DNA of 64,000 nucleotides, from NCBI RefSeq assembly GCF_004403515.1, contig NZ_SOHH01000064.1, forward strand, positions 109,431 through 173,430, read 5' to 3'. The notes under the pieces were generated by a model, which was not told where the DNA came from, did no database searches, and saw only the letters and a program-made list of their open reading frames with translations. Both the position numbers and the translations under genes were made by a program. Within the stretch, counting starts at the first letter, position 1, and the number at the start of each line of letters is the position of its first letter. The stretch comes from Cryobacterium fucosi. GTDB taxonomy: Bacteria; Actinomycetota; Actinomycetes; Actinomycetales; Microbacteriaceae. Positions 38,478 through 47,610 of the stretch are shown here, piece by piece.

Positions 38478-39128
38478 TCAGCCGCGCGGCGCCGGGTCTG
38501 CCGTGCCGGTGATCCGGCGCACCAGCGCGATCGAATGCCGGAGAAGCTCGCTCGGAGTGCCGGCGAAGCCTCCGCTGAACCACTTCTGCATCGAGAAGCG
38601 CATTACGCTGCCGGCGAGGGTCACCACCATCCTCGCCTCGTCCTCGAGGTCCGGCGTCGACTCCTCGGTGCGGCCCTGGGCGTGGAAACGGTCCAGGACG
38701 AGCAGCGTGAGGCTCTCCTCAAGCTCGGCGACGCGCGTGTTCTCCCGGCCCAGCAGCTCCGGGGTGCGCTCGATCAGCATCCGCCGTGCGCGGAGGATGC
38801 CGGGGTCCGGCTCCTGGTCGACGAGCGCAGCCGTGATCAGCCCGACGAGGTCGCCGAGGATGTCGGCACCGGTGCCGTGCACGAACCGCGCGAGCTCGGC
38901 ATCCGCCGGCATCGGTGGCGGGGTGCCCAGGAAGGCGCCCTCCTTGGTGCCGAAATAGTTGAAGAACGTTCGTTGGGAGACCATCCCCGCGTCGCAGATC
39001 ATGTCGACCGTGACGTTCTCGTAGCCGTGCTCGAGGGCAAGGGCCAGGGCCGCGCGTTCCAGGCCGGCCTGCGTGGCCGCGCGCTTGCGGGCGCGCAGCC
39101 CGTCGTCGAGGGTCGGCTTGCTCGTCAT
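38478..39128 (-). CDS. TetR family regulator of the ABC transporter operon
   Basis: A 216-aa repressor. HTH at about residues 17-62: GLERAALALALEHGYENVTV and DMICDAGMVSQRTFFNYFGT, the latter of the FNYF-type common in drug-responsive TetR proteins. It starts 8 bases after the permease stop, so it is the last gene of a three-gene operon (ATPase, permease, regulator) and probably represses its own operon. The C-terminal domain gives no ligand clue. Confidence 0.85.
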   Translation of the reverse strand: MTSKPTLDDGLRARKRAATQAGLERAALALALEHGYENVTVDMICDAGMVSQRTFFNYFGTKEGAFLGTPPPMPADAELARFVHGTGADILGDLVGLITAALVDQEPDPGILRARRMLIERTPELLGRENTRVAELEESLTLLVLDRFHAQGRTEESTPDLEDEARMVVTLAGSVMRFSMQKWFSGGFAGTPSELLRHSIALVRRITGTADPAPRG

Positions 39129-39136
39129 GCCGCCCG

Positions 39137-40438
39137 CTACTCGTACCGCAGGGCGTCGATCGGGTTCTGCCTGGCGGCGGCCCTGGCCGGGAGGGTGCCG
39201 GCGAGGAACGCGATCAGCATGACGACGCCGATGATGATGGCGATGGAGGTCGGCGCGAACTGCACGACCTGCAGGCCGGGCAGGGCGGAGAACACGCCGT
39301 CGGCGAGGATGTTGCTGACCAGCGAGCCGACGCCGACCGCGGCGAGTGCGCCGAGGGCGCTGCCGAGGAAACCGATGAAGACCGCCTCGGTGCTGAACAG
39401 GGTGTACACGCGCCCGCCGTTCATGCCCATGGCCTTCATCAGGCCGATCTCGCGGGTGCGCTCCTGCACGCTCATCAGCAGGGTGTTGATGATGCCGAAA
39501 CCGGCCGCGATCAGCGCGATCACGGCGAACGCGTTGAGCACGCCGATGATGACATTGATCACGGTCTGGAAGGAGCCGATCGTGTCGGCGACGGTCTGCG
39601 ACGCGTAGCCCTGCGTGGCGAGGTCGTCCTTTATGGCGGTGATCTCTGCCGGGGTGCTCTCGGCATCGAAGTGCGCTGTGGCCGTCGCATAGCTGTCGGA
39701 GGCGCCCGCGGGCGCCCCGGTGACCTCGATCGCGTGGAGGGTGTCGGTCAGGGTCTGGTTGAGGCCCGCGCCGACGCCGAGGATCGTCTCGTTCTGCACG
39801 CCGACGACGGTGGCCCTGACCTCCTGCTGAGCACCGGCATAGTCGGTGATCCCGATCGCGACGGCCTGGCCGATGGCTGCCTTCGCGTTCGCGAAGCCCA
39901 GGTTCTTCAGGTAGGTCGTGGGGAGGAGGATCTCGTCCGTCGTGCTGGCGTTGTCCAGCTGCGCGCCGGCGGCCAGGTCGGCGGTGGTGAGGGTGGCCGT
40001 GGCGTTGACGATGATCTCGAACTTGCCCGTGCCGTCGTACTCGATGTAGTCGGGCGTGACCCGAACCGAGGGGTCAATGTTCAGGATGCCCGGGGTCTTC
40101 CCGATCCTGGTGATGTCCTTCGCGGTGAGGGCCTGGATGGTTGAGCCGGGGCGCGACCCGTTGCCGAGGCTGACGGTGGTCGCCTTGCTCGGGTCGTAGG
40201 CGGCCGGGCCGTCGGTGGTGGACGAGGTGGAGTCGGCCGCCTTGGAGATCGTGAGCACGTCCGCGGCCCCGATGGCGGTCACCTGGGTGTCGATGTAGTT
40301 GGTGACGCCGGTGCCGATGCCGCTGGTGATGGTGAGGGTGAAGGCGCCGATGAAGATCGCGATCACGGTGAGTCCGGTGCGGAGTTTGCTGCGGAAGCTG
40401 TTTGCGATCGCGGTCTTGACGATGTCGATGAACTTCAT
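39137..40438 (-). CDS. MacB-like ABC transporter permease (FtsX family)
   Basis: A 433-aa permease with the MacB layout: one N-terminal helix (about 18-40, LRTGLTVIAIFIGAFTLTIT), a long extracytoplasmic MacB_PCD domain (~45-285), then three C-terminal helices of the FtsX core (from ~290, GVLNAFAVIALIAAGFGIIN), with LMSVQERTREIGLMKAMGM in the cytoplasmic loop. Such systems are mechanotransmitters for export of peptides, drugs or lipoproteins rather than classic pumps. It overlaps the ATPase gene by 4 bases. No MacA-like adaptor is adjacent. Confidence 0.87.
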   Translation of the reverse strand: MKFIDIVKTAIANSFRSKLRTGLTVIAIFIGAFTLTITSGIGTGVTNYIDTQVTAIGAADVLTISKAADSTSSTTDGPAAYDPSKATTVSLGNGSRPGSTIQALTAKDITRIGKTPGILNIDPSVRVTPDYIEYDGTGKFEIIVNATATLTTADLAAGAQLDNASTTDEILLPTTYLKNLGFANAKAAIGQAVAIGITDYAGAQQEVRATVVGVQNETILGVGAGLNQTLTDTLHAIEVTGAPAGASDSYATATAHFDAESTPAEITAIKDDLATQGYASQTVADTIGSFQTVINVIIGVLNAFAVIALIAAGFGIINTLLMSVQERTREIGLMKAMGMNGGRVYTLFSTEAVFIGFLGSALGALAAVGVGSLVSNILADGVFSALPGLQVVQFAPTSIAIIIGVVMLIAFLAGTLPARAAARQNPIDALRYE

Positions 40439-41169
40439 GCGTGTGCTCCTGCGTGGGCGCCGGCGTGCCTCTTGCGCGGGGCTCCGGATTCGGTGGTGTC
40501 CTCGCGGCCGTCGCGGATGAAGATCTGGCGGTCGCAGCGCGCGGCGAGTTCGATGTCGTGGGTGACGATGATGAGGGTGATGCCCTTGTCCTTGTTGAGC
40601 GCGAAGAGGATGTCCTCGACCACGGCCCCCGTCGCCGTGTCGAGGTTGCCGGTCGGTTCGTCCGCGAAGATCACCTTGGGGTTGTTGACGAGGGCGCGGG
40701 CGATGACGGCACGCTGCTTCTGCCCGCCGGATAGGGTGATCGCCTTGTTCTTCGCCTTGTCGGCGAGTTCGAGCTGTTCGAGCGCGGCCATGCCGCGGGC
40801 CTTCCGCTCCCGGGGCGGTACGCCGGCGATCTTGAGCGGCAGCACGACGTTGTCGAGCACCGTGGCGTTGGCGGTGAGGAAGAACTGCTGGAAGACGAAT
40901 CCGAAGTCCTGGTTGCGAAGCCGGTTCACCTCCGTTCCCTTGAGCGTCCTGGCGTCGGTGCCCTCGACCAGCAGCGTGCCGGTGTCCGGGTCGTCGAGCA
41001 GCGCGAGCAGGTGCATCAGCGTTGACTTACCCGATCCGCTCTTGCCGACGATGGCGACGGATTCACCGGCGCGGATTTCCAGGGACACCCCCTTGAGCGC
41101 GTTGAAACGGTTCGTGCCGCTCCCATAGGACTTGCCTATGTTCTGGGCCGAAAGCACGGGAACGCTCAT
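40435..41169 (-). CDS. ABC transporter ATP-binding protein (MacB/LolD type)
   Basis: A 244-aa ATPase with all motifs intact: Walker A AIVGKSGSGKSTLMHLLA, Q-loop DFGFVFQQFF, signature LSGGQKQRAVIARAL, Walker B KVIFADEPTGNLDTATG and H-loop IIVTHDIELA. The LDDPDTGTLLVEG and DEPTGNLD segments are typical of the MacB/LolD group. It powers the adjacent permease. The C-terminus carries an imperfect AGAHAGAHA repeat. First gene of the operon; the A/T-rich stretch at about 41208-41222 is the probable promoter region. Confidence 0.92.
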   Translation of the reverse strand: MSVPVLSAQNIGKSYGSGTNRFNALKGVSLEIRAGESVAIVGKSGSGKSTLMHLLALLDDPDTGTLLVEGTDARTLKGTEVNRLRNQDFGFVFQQFFLTANATVLDNVVLPLKIAGVPPRERKARGMAALEQLELADKAKNKAITLSGGQKQRAVIARALVNNPKVIFADEPTGNLDTATGAVVEDILFALNKDKGITLIIVTHDIELAARCDRQIFIRDGREDTTESGAPRKRHAGAHAGAHA

Positions 41170-41307
41170 GAGACGGGGATCCTTCGCTGGGAGGGTTGTG
41201 CAGACACAATAAAATTACAGTAGCTGCACGCATACCGACGTGGCTGGGAGCAGGCTGTGCGCCCACCGGCAGTTCGATCCACGCCCGGCGTCGGCCGGGC
41301 GCCCCGC

Positions 41308-41946
41308 TCAGAGGTCGAGGGACTCGTTCGGTTCGAGGGGGAAGAACTGCCCGCCGTTCTGCTCGGTGGCGGAACGGATGCGGGTGTTCGAGAGTTCCTT
41401 GCCGGCCCGCGAGAGCAGCATCTCGTGGGTTGGGAAGCTGCGCCGGGGCTTCACGGCGAGCACGTAGTCGATGACCTCGCTGATCTTGAGCCAGGGGGCG
41501 TTCGCCGGAACGGCCAGCGTCGGCACGGCGACTCCGACCGGGATCGTGAACGCGTCGCCGGCGTAGTACAGCTCCTCGTTGACGAGGACTCCCACGTTGC
41601 CGATCACCGGGATGGACTCGTGGATGACCGCGTGCTTCTCTCCGAAGAACCGCAGCCGGAATGGGCCGACGTCGACTTCGTCGCCGGCCGCGACGACCGT
41701 GACCGGATAACCCGCGGCCGCCGCGGCGACGCCGGCCGGTCCGAAGATCCTGGCGTCGGGGCTGAACTTCAGGATCCGGTCGAGCTGCTCGGGCGTCCAG
41801 TGGTCAGGGTGCTCATGGGTGATGACGACGGCATCCGTGTTCGCCGTCTCGGTGAGGGCCGTTGTGAAGGACCCGGGGTCGATGAAGAGCCGGCGGCCGG
41901 CGACGACGACGATGAGGGCGGCGTGCTCCAGTTTGGTCAGCTTCAT
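41308..41946 (-). CDS. MBL-fold metal-dependent hydrolase (UPF0173/UlaG-like)
   Basis: A 212-aa metallo-beta-lactamase-fold protein: VITHEHPDHWTPEQLDRIL carries the HxHxDH zinc motif, followed by GEKHAVIHESIPVIGN, YYAGDAFTIP (bridging Asp) and SFPTHEMLLS (late His). This short form resembles UPF0173/UlaG-like hydrolases; the substrate is unknown. TTAGCT upstream, 7 bases before the ATG, hints at a leaderless mRNA. Divergent from the lipid kinase gene. Confidence 0.82.
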   Translation of the reverse strand: MKLTKLEHAALIVVVAGRRLFIDPGSFTTALTETANTDAVVITHEHPDHWTPEQLDRILKFSPDARIFGPAGVAAAAAGYPVTVVAAGDEVDVGPFRLRFFGEKHAVIHESIPVIGNVGVLVNEELYYAGDAFTIPVGVAVPTLAVPANAPWLKISEVIDYVLAVKPRRSFPTHEMLLSRAGKELSNTRIRSATEQNGGQFFPLEPNESLDL

Positions 41947-42049
41947 GCCACCGAGCTAATACCCATTCGCGGCGCCGTGCAAGCCGCGACACAGCGGACA
42001 CGACGGTGCCGGGAGGGTGGCGAGAAGGTCGTTCCCATACTGTGGCAGT

Positions 42050-42958
42050 ATGCCTGCACCTGCCCCCAGTCTGCGCATCATCGTCGCCGTCAACGCGTAC
42101 GCGTCGTTCGGCCTCCGCGGCGATGTCGGTCCCCGGGTCGAAGCAGCCCTGCTCGCGGCCGGCCACACCGTCACCACCCGCAGTGAGATCAATTTCGACC
42201 TTCTCCGCAGCGAGGTGGCGTCCGAACTCGTCCCCGGCGTCGACGTGCTCGTCGTGGTGGGTGGCGACGGGATGGTGAGCCTCGGCACGAATCTGGTCGC
42301 CGGCACACCGATTCCGCTGGCGATCGTTCCCTGCGGCACGGGCAACGACCTCGCGCGCGGGCTGGGAATCCCGGTCGACGACACGGAGGCCGCCATCCGT
42401 CACCTCCTCGACGTGCTGTCGCGCCCGCCGCGTGCGATCGACGCGATCCGGGTGCTCGCCGACGGCCGGGCGAGCTGGTGCGCCGGCGTCGTCTCGGCCG
42501 GATTCGACGCCGTGGTCAACGACCGGGCCAACCGGATGCGGCGCCCCCGCGGGAGGAGCCGCTACACACTCGCCATGCTGCTCGTGCTGGCGACCTTCAA
42601 GCCGCTGTCCTACCGGCTGGACGTCGACGGCGTGGAACGCAACGTCCGCGCCATGTTGATCTCGGTGGCGAACAACACCTCGATCGGCGGCGGCATGCGG
42701 ATCGCCCCTGGCGCGCTCATCGACGACGGCCTGCTCGACCTGTTCATCGTCACACCCCTGTCGCGGCTGGGCCTGCTGCGGGTGTTCCCGAAAGTATTCT
42801 CCGGAACGCATACCGGGTTGCCGCAGGTCGAACTCAGTCGCTGCCGCAGCGTGCGAATCGACGCGGACAACGTCGTCGCCTATGGGGACGGCGAGCGGAT
42901 CGGACGCCTCCCCGTTCAACTCGATGTCGTGCCCGGTGCCCTGCTCGTGCACGCCTGA
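42050..42958 (+). CDS. Diacylglycerol kinase family lipid kinase
   Basis: A 302-aa DAGK-catalytic-domain protein: VLVVVGGDGMVSLGTNLVAG (nucleotide loop GGDGM), AIVPCGTGNDLARGLG (GTGNDxAR motif), and a C-terminal beta-sandwich with NNTSIGGGMRIAPGALIDDG and LLDLFIVTPL. It should phosphorylate a lipid such as diacylglycerol for phospholipid recycling. TACTGT (42038-42043) ends 6 bases before the ATG, suggesting a leaderless mRNA, and CATACTG/CAGTATG (42036-42052) forms a palindrome over promoter and start codon. Confidence 0.9.
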   Translation: MPAPAPSLRIIVAVNAYASFGLRGDVGPRVEAALLAAGHTVTTRSEINFDLLRSEVASELVPGVDVLVVVGGDGMVSLGTNLVAGTPIPLAIVPCGTGNDLARGLGIPVDDTEAAIRHLLDVLSRPPRAIDAIRVLADGRASWCAGVVSAGFDAVVNDRANRMRRPRGRSRYTLAMLLVLATFKPLSYRLDVDGVERNVRAMLISVANNTSIGGGMRIAPGALIDDGLLDLFIVTPLSRLGLLRVFPKVFSGTHTGLPQVELSRCRSVRIDADNVVAYGDGERIGRLPVQLDVVPGALLVHA

Positions 42959-43015
42959 TGTCCTCGGTTTGGCCACGGCCCATTGCATGTGGCATACTCT
43001 GAAAGTTGCAAAAAC

Positions 43016-43088
43016 GGCCCCATCGTTTAGCGGCCTAGGACATCGCCCTCTCACGGCGGTAACGCGGGTTCGAATCCCGCTGGGGTCA
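43016..43088 (+). tRNA. tRNA-Glu (anticodon CTC)
   Basis: A 73-base cloverleaf: acceptor GGCCCCA/TGGGGTC (one G-U pair) with discriminator A, D-arm containing TTTAGCGGCCTAGGAC, anticodon loop CTCTCAC (CTC, reads GAG), and T-arm GCGGGTTCGAATCCCGC. CCA is not encoded. CATACT near 42993 is the likely -10. A strong terminator follows. Confidence 0.95.
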
Positions 43089-43097
43089 CGATGACAC

Positions 43098-43126
43098 GCT
43101 CCTCCGGTTCGCCGGGGGAGCTTTTT
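43098..43126 (+). terminator. Rho-independent terminator of tRNA-Glu
   Basis: GCTCCTCCGG (43098-43107) pairs with CCGGGGGAGC (43112-43121), one U-G pair, over a TTCG tetraloop and is followed directly by TTTTT. This is a textbook intrinsic terminator, unusually clear for this genome, placed 10 bases after the tRNA. Confidence 0.9.
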
Positions 43127-43187
43127 CGTGTCCCGGAGGCGGAGACGTCCTCGGTGCGGGGGAGCGTGCCGGTAGACTGCACCGAGT

Positions 43188-43303
43188 GAAAGGGAGTATC
43201 CCTCTGGGCGGAGATTCTTCGCCCTATGCCGTGATCGTCAACACGGGCCGCAGCATCGCAGGCCCCGGGCACGGTGGTATCGACAGATACGGGAGAGACT
43301 TTC
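43188..43303 (+). ncRNA. Manganese riboswitch (yybP-ykoY class) upstream of terC
   Basis: The stretch matches the yybP-ykoY aptamer: closing stem GAAAG (43188-43192) with CTTTC (43299-43303), the L1 motif AGGGAGTA right after the 5' strand, and the L3 motif GTCAACACG (43237-43245), in the right order and spacing. The class binds Mn2+ and commonly precedes TerC/MntP-type exporters. The 3' strand CTTTC could also pair with GAAAG at 43336-43340, which begins the terC ribosome site, so metal binding would free translation (inferred). A -10 candidate TAGACT is at 43173-43178. Confidence 0.85.
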
Positions 43304-43352
43304 GGGTTTCGTGCTGCCCTCGGCATCCCGTCAGTGAAAGGCTTCCCCCCGC

Positions 43353-44378
43353 ATGGATCTCGCTCTCCCGCTCTGGTTTGAAATCGGCGCACTCGTCATA
43401 CTCACCCTGATCCTGGTCGCCGACCTGCTGATCGTCTTCAAGCGGCCGCACGTGCCGTCGATGAGGGAGGCCTCCCTCTGGGTGGCGTTCTACGTGGGGC
43501 TCGCCCTCGTCTTCGCCCTGCTCATGCTCGTGCTGGCCGACGCCGAGCACGCCGGCCAGTTCCTCGCGGGCTGGCTGACCGAGTACAGCCTCAGCATCGA
43601 CAACCTGTTCGTCTTCGTGATCATCATGGCCAGGTTCCAGGTGCCCAGGAAGTACCAGCAGGAGGTGCTCATGGTGGGCATCATCATCGCGCTTGTGCTG
43701 CGCGGCATCTTCATCCTCCTCGGCGCCCAGCTGATCGAGAACTTCAGCTGGATCTTCTACATCTTCGGGGTATTCCTCCTCTACACGGCCGTGCACCAGG
43801 CTGTCGCGAAGGATCCGGAGGAGGACGAGGCCGAGAACGGCCTGATCCGCCTGCTCCGGAAGCGGATGCGGATCTCCCCGGATTTCAACGGCTCGAAGCT
43901 GCGCACCGTGGTCGACGGCCGGAAGATCTTCACCCCGATGGTGATCGTGCTCCTGGCGATCGGCACCACAGACCTGGTCTTCGCACTCGACTCGATTCCG
44001 GCGATCTTCGGCATCACGACCAGTCCGTTCATCGTGTTCACGGCCAACGTGTTCGCGCTGATGGGCCTGCGCCAGCTCTACTTCCTGCTCGGCGGGCTGC
44101 TCGAACGGCTTGAGTACCTCAAGTACGGGATCGCGTTCATCCTCTTCTTCATCGGGGTCAAGCTCGTTCTGCACGCCCTGCACACCAATGAGGTCGCGTT
44201 CATCAACGGCGGCAACGGTGTCGAATGGGCTCCGGAGATCGACACCTGGACATCGCTCGGCGTGATCGTCGTGTCGATGGCCGTCGCCACCGTGGCCAGC
44301 GTGATCAAGGCCTCCCGCGACGCCCGGAAGCGCGGCCACACCCTCAGCGAGGAAATTCCGCACCTCGTCGAGGAGTAG
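43353..44378 (+). CDS. TerC family membrane protein, probable Mn2+ exporter
   Basis: A 341-aa protein with eight to nine predicted helices and the TerC hallmark acidic motifs in two helices: TEYSLSIDNLFVFVIIMARF and TTDLVFALDSIPAIFGI. TerC proteins of this type (MeeF/MeeY, Alx) export manganese, often to metallate secreted proteins. The preceding Mn riboswitch strongly supports this role. AAAGG lies 12 bases upstream of the ATG. The C-terminus is cytoplasmic and charged. Confidence 0.92.
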   Translation: MDLALPLWFEIGALVILTLILVADLLIVFKRPHVPSMREASLWVAFYVGLALVFALLMLVLADAEHAGQFLAGWLTEYSLSIDNLFVFVIIMARFQVPRKYQQEVLMVGIIIALVLRGIFILLGAQLIENFSWIFYIFGVFLLYTAVHQAVAKDPEEDEAENGLIRLLRKRMRISPDFNGSKLRTVVDGRKIFTPMVIVLLAIGTTDLVFALDSIPAIFGITTSPFIVFTANVFALMGLRQLYFLLGGLLERLEYLKYGIAFILFFIGVKLVLHALHTNEVAFINGGNGVEWAPEIDTWTSLGVIVVSMAVATVASVIKASRDARKRGHTLSEEIPHLVEE

Positions 44379-44497
44379 CCGGGGCACGCTGCGGCGTGCT
44401 CCCGCCGCAGCGAAAGCCACTGAACTTGGTACGGTGGACGTTCGTCGCCATCGGTGGCGCGGCCCATCGGCGCGAAGAACCGAACACTGGAGTGCAC

Positions 44498-45358
44498 GTG
44501 GCTCAACCTGGCGAGATCGACATGATGCTGCCCTCCACCCGGGTGCGGTTCTCGTTCAGCGCACACAGCGACGTCGGGCTCGAGCGCAAGATCAACGAGG
44601 ACAGCTTCATGGCGCAGGCGCCGGTCTTCCTCGTCGCGGACGGGATGGGAGGCCACGCACACGGCGACGTGGCCAGCCAGACCGTCGCGCGCGTGTTCGA
44701 TGAGCACATCGAGCGAGGGGCGCCCTCGACTCCGGAACGGATCCTCGACGCCATCCACTCGTCGAACGACGCGGTGCGCGACCTCAGCGCCGTCGACGAC
44801 TATGGCACCGCGGTGTCCGGCACGACCCTCGCGGGGGTCGCGTTCGTGGACGCAGGCGACGACGTCGGATTCCACTGGATGGCCTTCAACATCGGCGATT
44901 CACGCGTGTACACCTGGGACGGCCGCACGTTGGCCCAGCTCAGTGTCGACCACTCCGCCGTGCAGGAAATGGTGGACGCGGGGCTGATCACGGCCGAAAC
45001 CGCCGAGCAGCACCCGGAGCGCAACGTGATCACCAGGGCCATCGGCGCCGACGAATTCGTGGACGCCGACGTGTGGCTGTTGCCGGCATCCGGGCGCCAT
45101 TCGTTCCTGGTCTGCTCCGACGGCCTCACCAAGGAACTCGGCAACGCGGAGATCGCCGGGCTGTTGGCGGCGCACGACGAGCCGCCCGAGACCGGGCGCT
45201 CCATCGCCCAGGTGCTCGTCGACGCTGCCCTGGCCCACGGTGGCCACGACAACGTCACTGTCGTATTCGTCGAGTCCGTGTTGGGCGACCGTGAAACGGA
45301 CGGCCACAATCCGGACGACCACGGGCCCGAAGATTCCTTGAATCGGGTTCACGCCTGA
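44498..45358 (+). CDS. PP2C-family serine/threonine phosphatase
   Basis: A 286-aa PPM phosphatase with the metal-site motifs: ERKINEDSFMA, LVADGMGGHAHGDVAS, VSGTTLAGVAF, NIGDSRVYTWDG, LVCSDGLTKEL and GGHDNVTVVFVE. These bacterial PP2C enzymes dephosphorylate targets of PknA/PknB-type kinases. GTG at 44498 is chosen because GGAG stands 5 bases upstream; another GTG two codons earlier overlaps that site. No kinase is adjacent. The C-terminal ~20 residues are acidic and probably disordered. Confidence 0.9.
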   Translation: MAQPGEIDMMLPSTRVRFSFSAHSDVGLERKINEDSFMAQAPVFLVADGMGGHAHGDVASQTVARVFDEHIERGAPSTPERILDAIHSSNDAVRDLSAVDDYGTAVSGTTLAGVAFVDAGDDVGFHWMAFNIGDSRVYTWDGRTLAQLSVDHSAVQEMVDAGLITAETAEQHPERNVITRAIGADEFVDADVWLLPASGRHSFLVCSDGLTKELGNAEIAGLLAAHDEPPETGRSIAQVLVDAALAHGGHDNVTVVFVESVLGDRETDGHNPDDHGPEDSLNRVHA

Positions 45359-45441
45359 TCCTGGGCCAATTCGGCGACGCCGTGACCCACGAATGGGTTC
45401 AGCTTCAAGCCTCGGCACAGACGAAGTGTTAGCCTGTCGGA

Positions 45442-45492
45442 GTGCTGTTTGGTCGACTTCTTCTTCTCTGCCGCGACGAGTCCCAGTTCTGA
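45442..45492 (+). CDS. Leucine-rich leader peptide of leuCD (leuL-like)
   Basis: A 16-codon frame starting with GTG reads MLFGRLLLLCRDESQF and then TGA; codons 6-9 are CTT CTT CTT CTC, four Leu in a row. TAGCCT (45430-45435) ends 6 bases before the GTG, so the mRNA would start on the leader start codon (leaderless). Placement before leuC, Leu-codon run and downstream pairing potential match ribosome-stalling leader peptides of amino acid operons. Expression is inferred. Confidence 0.75.
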   Translation: MLFGRLLLLCRDESQF

Positions 45493-45553
45493 GGCCTCCC
45501 TCGTCGCGGAGTCCGTTGTTGGCTCCCACCAATCCTGAGGAAGACGCACAACC
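45471..45553 (+). promoter_or_regulatory. Attenuator-like RNA structure between leader peptide and leuC
   Basis: CCGCGACGAG (45471-45480), right after the Leu codons, pairs perfectly with CTCGTCGCGG (45500-45509). A second, weaker hairpin GGAGTCC/GGCTCC spans 45508-45526. No U-tract follows, so translation control is more likely than termination. The leuC ribosome site GAGGAAG (45537-45543) is complementary over 7 bases, one G-U, to CTTCTTC in the Leu codons (45457-45463). A ribosome stalled there for lack of Leu-tRNA would release the site. Confidence 0.6.
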
Positions 45554-46999
45554 ATGACTGACGCAACACTGACGGGCACCCGGCCGCGCACCCTGGCCGA
45601 GAAGGTCTGGGACAAGCACCTCGTCGCCAAGGGCGAAGACGGCACACCGGACCTCATCTACATCGACCTGCACCTCGTGCACGAGGTCACCAGCCCGCAG
45701 GCCTTCGACGGTCTCCGCCTGGCCGGCCGCCCCGTACGCCGCCCGGACCTGACCATCGCCACGGAAGACCACAACACGCCGACCCTGGCGATCGACCGGC
45801 CCATCGCGGACCCCACCAGCCGCACCCAGATCGAGACGCTTCGCCGCAACTGCGAGGAATTCGGCATCCGCCTGCACTCCCTCGGCGACATCGAGCAGGG
45901 AATCGTGCACGTCGTCGGCCCCCAGCTCGGCCTGACCCAGCCGGGGATCACCGTCGTCTGCGGCGACTCCCACACCTCCACCCACGGCGCATTCGGGGCC
46001 ATGGCGCTCGGCATCGGCACCAGCGAGGTCGAGCACGTCATGGCCACGCAGACCCTGCCCCTGCAGCCGTTCAAGACGATGGCGATCACCGTCGACGGCG
46101 CACTGCGTCCCGGGGTCACGGCCAAGGACGTGATCCTCGCCGTGATCGCGAAGATCGGCACGGGCGGCGGCCAGGGTTATGTGCTCGAGTACCGTGGCAG
46201 CGCCATCCGGGACCTCTCGATGGAGGGCCGGATGACGATCTGCAACATGTCGATCGAGGCCGGCGCCCGGGCAGGCATGGTGGCTCCGGATGCGACCACC
46301 TACGCGTACCTCAAGGGCCGCGCCCACGCGCCGTCCGGCCAGGACTGGGACGACGCCGTTGCCTACTGGGACACCCTCCCGACCGACGCCGGCGCCGTCT
46401 TCGACGCGGAGGTCGTGCTCGACGCCGACACCCTCGAACCCTTCGTCACCTGGGGCACCAACCCCGGTCAGGGCGTCTCGCTCAGCGGGGCCGTGCCGAA
46501 CCCGGCCGACATCGGCGACTCGAACGAACGCGCCGCCGCCGAGCGCGCCCTCGAATACATGGACCTCACCAGTGGCACCCCGATGAAGGAAATCAGGGTC
46601 GACACCGTCTTCCTCGGCTCCTGCACCAACAGCCGGGTCGAAGACCTCCGCGCCGCGGCCGAGATCGTCAAGGGACACACCCTCGCCGACGGGGTGCGGA
46701 TGCTCGTGGTGCCCGGTTCCGCCCGGGTGCGGATCGAGGCGGAGGCCGAGGGCCTCGACAAGATCTTCACCGACTTCGGCGCCGAGTGGCGGTTCGCCGG
46801 CTGTTCGATGTGCCTCGGCATGAACCCCGACCAGCTCGCTCCGGGGGAGCGGTGCGCTTCGACGAGCAACCGCAACTTCGAGGGCCGGCAGGGCAAGGGC
46901 GGACGCACCCACCTCGTGTCCCCGCTCGTCGCCGCGGCCACCGCGATCCGCGGCACCCTGTCCAGCCCATGGGACCTGATCCAGGATGGAGACCACTGA
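45554..46999 (+). CDS. leuC: 3-isopropylmalate dehydratase large subunit
   Basis: The 481-aa aconitase-type subunit isomerises 2- to 3-isopropylmalate in leucine synthesis. The [4Fe-4S] ligands are visible: Cys in [15 protein letters not shown] and two in [19 protein letters not shown]. Also seen: [38 protein letters not shown] and [20 protein letters not shown]. Normal length. Preceded by the Leu-rich leader and followed after two bases by leuD. Confidence 0.97.
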   Translation: MTDATLTGTRPRTLAEKVWDKHLVAKGEDGTPDLIYIDLHLVHEVTSPQAFDGLRLAGRPVRRPDLTIATEDHNTPTLAIDRPIADPTSRTQIETLRRNCEEFGIRLHSLGDIEQGIVHVVGPQLGLTQPGITVVCGDSHTSTHGAFGAMALGIGTSEVEHVMATQTLPLQPFKTMAITVDGALRPGVTAKDVILAVIAKIGTGGGQGYVLEYRGSAIRDLSMEGRMTICNMSIEAGARAGMVAPDATTYAYLKGRAHAPSGQDWDDAVAYWDTLPTDAGAVFDAEVVLDADTLEPFVTWGTNPGQGVSLSGAVPNPADIGDSNERAAAERALEYMDLTSGTPMKEIRVDTVFLGSCTNSRVEDLRAAAEIVKGHTLADGVRMLVVPGSARVRIEAEAEGLDKIFTDFGAEWRFAGCSMCLGMNPDQLAPGERCASTSNRNFEGRQGKGGRTHLVSPLVAAATAIRGTLSSPWDLIQDGDH

Positions 47000-47001
47000 C
47001 C

Positions 47002-47610
47002 ATGGAGAAATTCCAGACCGTCACGGGGATCGCGCTCCCGCTGCGCCGTTCCAACGTCGACACCGACCAGATCATCCCGGCCGTCTACCTCAAGCGGGTC
47101 ACCAAGACCGGGTTCGATGACGCTCTCTTCGCCGCCTGGCGCCAGGACCCCGACTTCGTGCTCAACCAGCCGGCCTACCAGGGTGCCAGGGTGCTCGTCG
47201 CGGGCGCCGACTTCGGCACCGGCTCCTCCCGGGAGCACGCCGTCTGGGCGCTCCGCGACTACGGCTTCGACGTCGTGCTCAGCCCGCGTTTCGGGGACAT
47301 CTTCCGGGGCAACTCCGGCAAGCAGGGACTGCTCGCCGGCCAGATCACCGAGGCAGACGCCCAGCTGCTCTGGGACGTCATCGAGTCCGACCCGGGAATA
47401 GAACTCACCGTCGATCTGGTTTCCCGCACTGCACGGGTCGGCGATCTGACGATCCCGTTCGTGATCGACGACTACACCCGTTGGCGCCTTCTCGAAGGCC
47501 TCGACGATATTGGCCTGACCCTGCGCGATGAGGCGCGGATCTTAGAATTCGAATCCCAGCGGGAGCCCTGGCGGCCCCGCACTCTCCCCGCAAGGCAGGT
47601 AAACCAGTGA
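47002..47610 (+). CDS. leuD: 3-isopropylmalate dehydratase small subunit
   Basis: The 202-aa swivel-domain partner of LeuC. Seen: [40 protein letters not shown] (substrate loop with GSSREH) and [18 protein letters not shown] two bases after the leuC stop, with GGATGGAGA upstream. Its stop overlaps the murA start (GTGA), tying leucine synthesis to a cell-wall gene in one operon. Confidence 0.97.
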   Translation: MEKFQTVTGIALPLRRSNVDTDQIIPAVYLKRVTKTGFDDALFAAWRQDPDFVLNQPAYQGARVLVAGADFGTGSSREHAVWALRDYGFDVVLSPRFGDIFRGNSGKQGLLAGQITEADAQLLWDVIESDPGIELTVDLVSRTARVGDLTIPFVIDDYTRWRLLEGLDDIGLTLRDEARILEFESQREPWRPRTLPARQVNQ

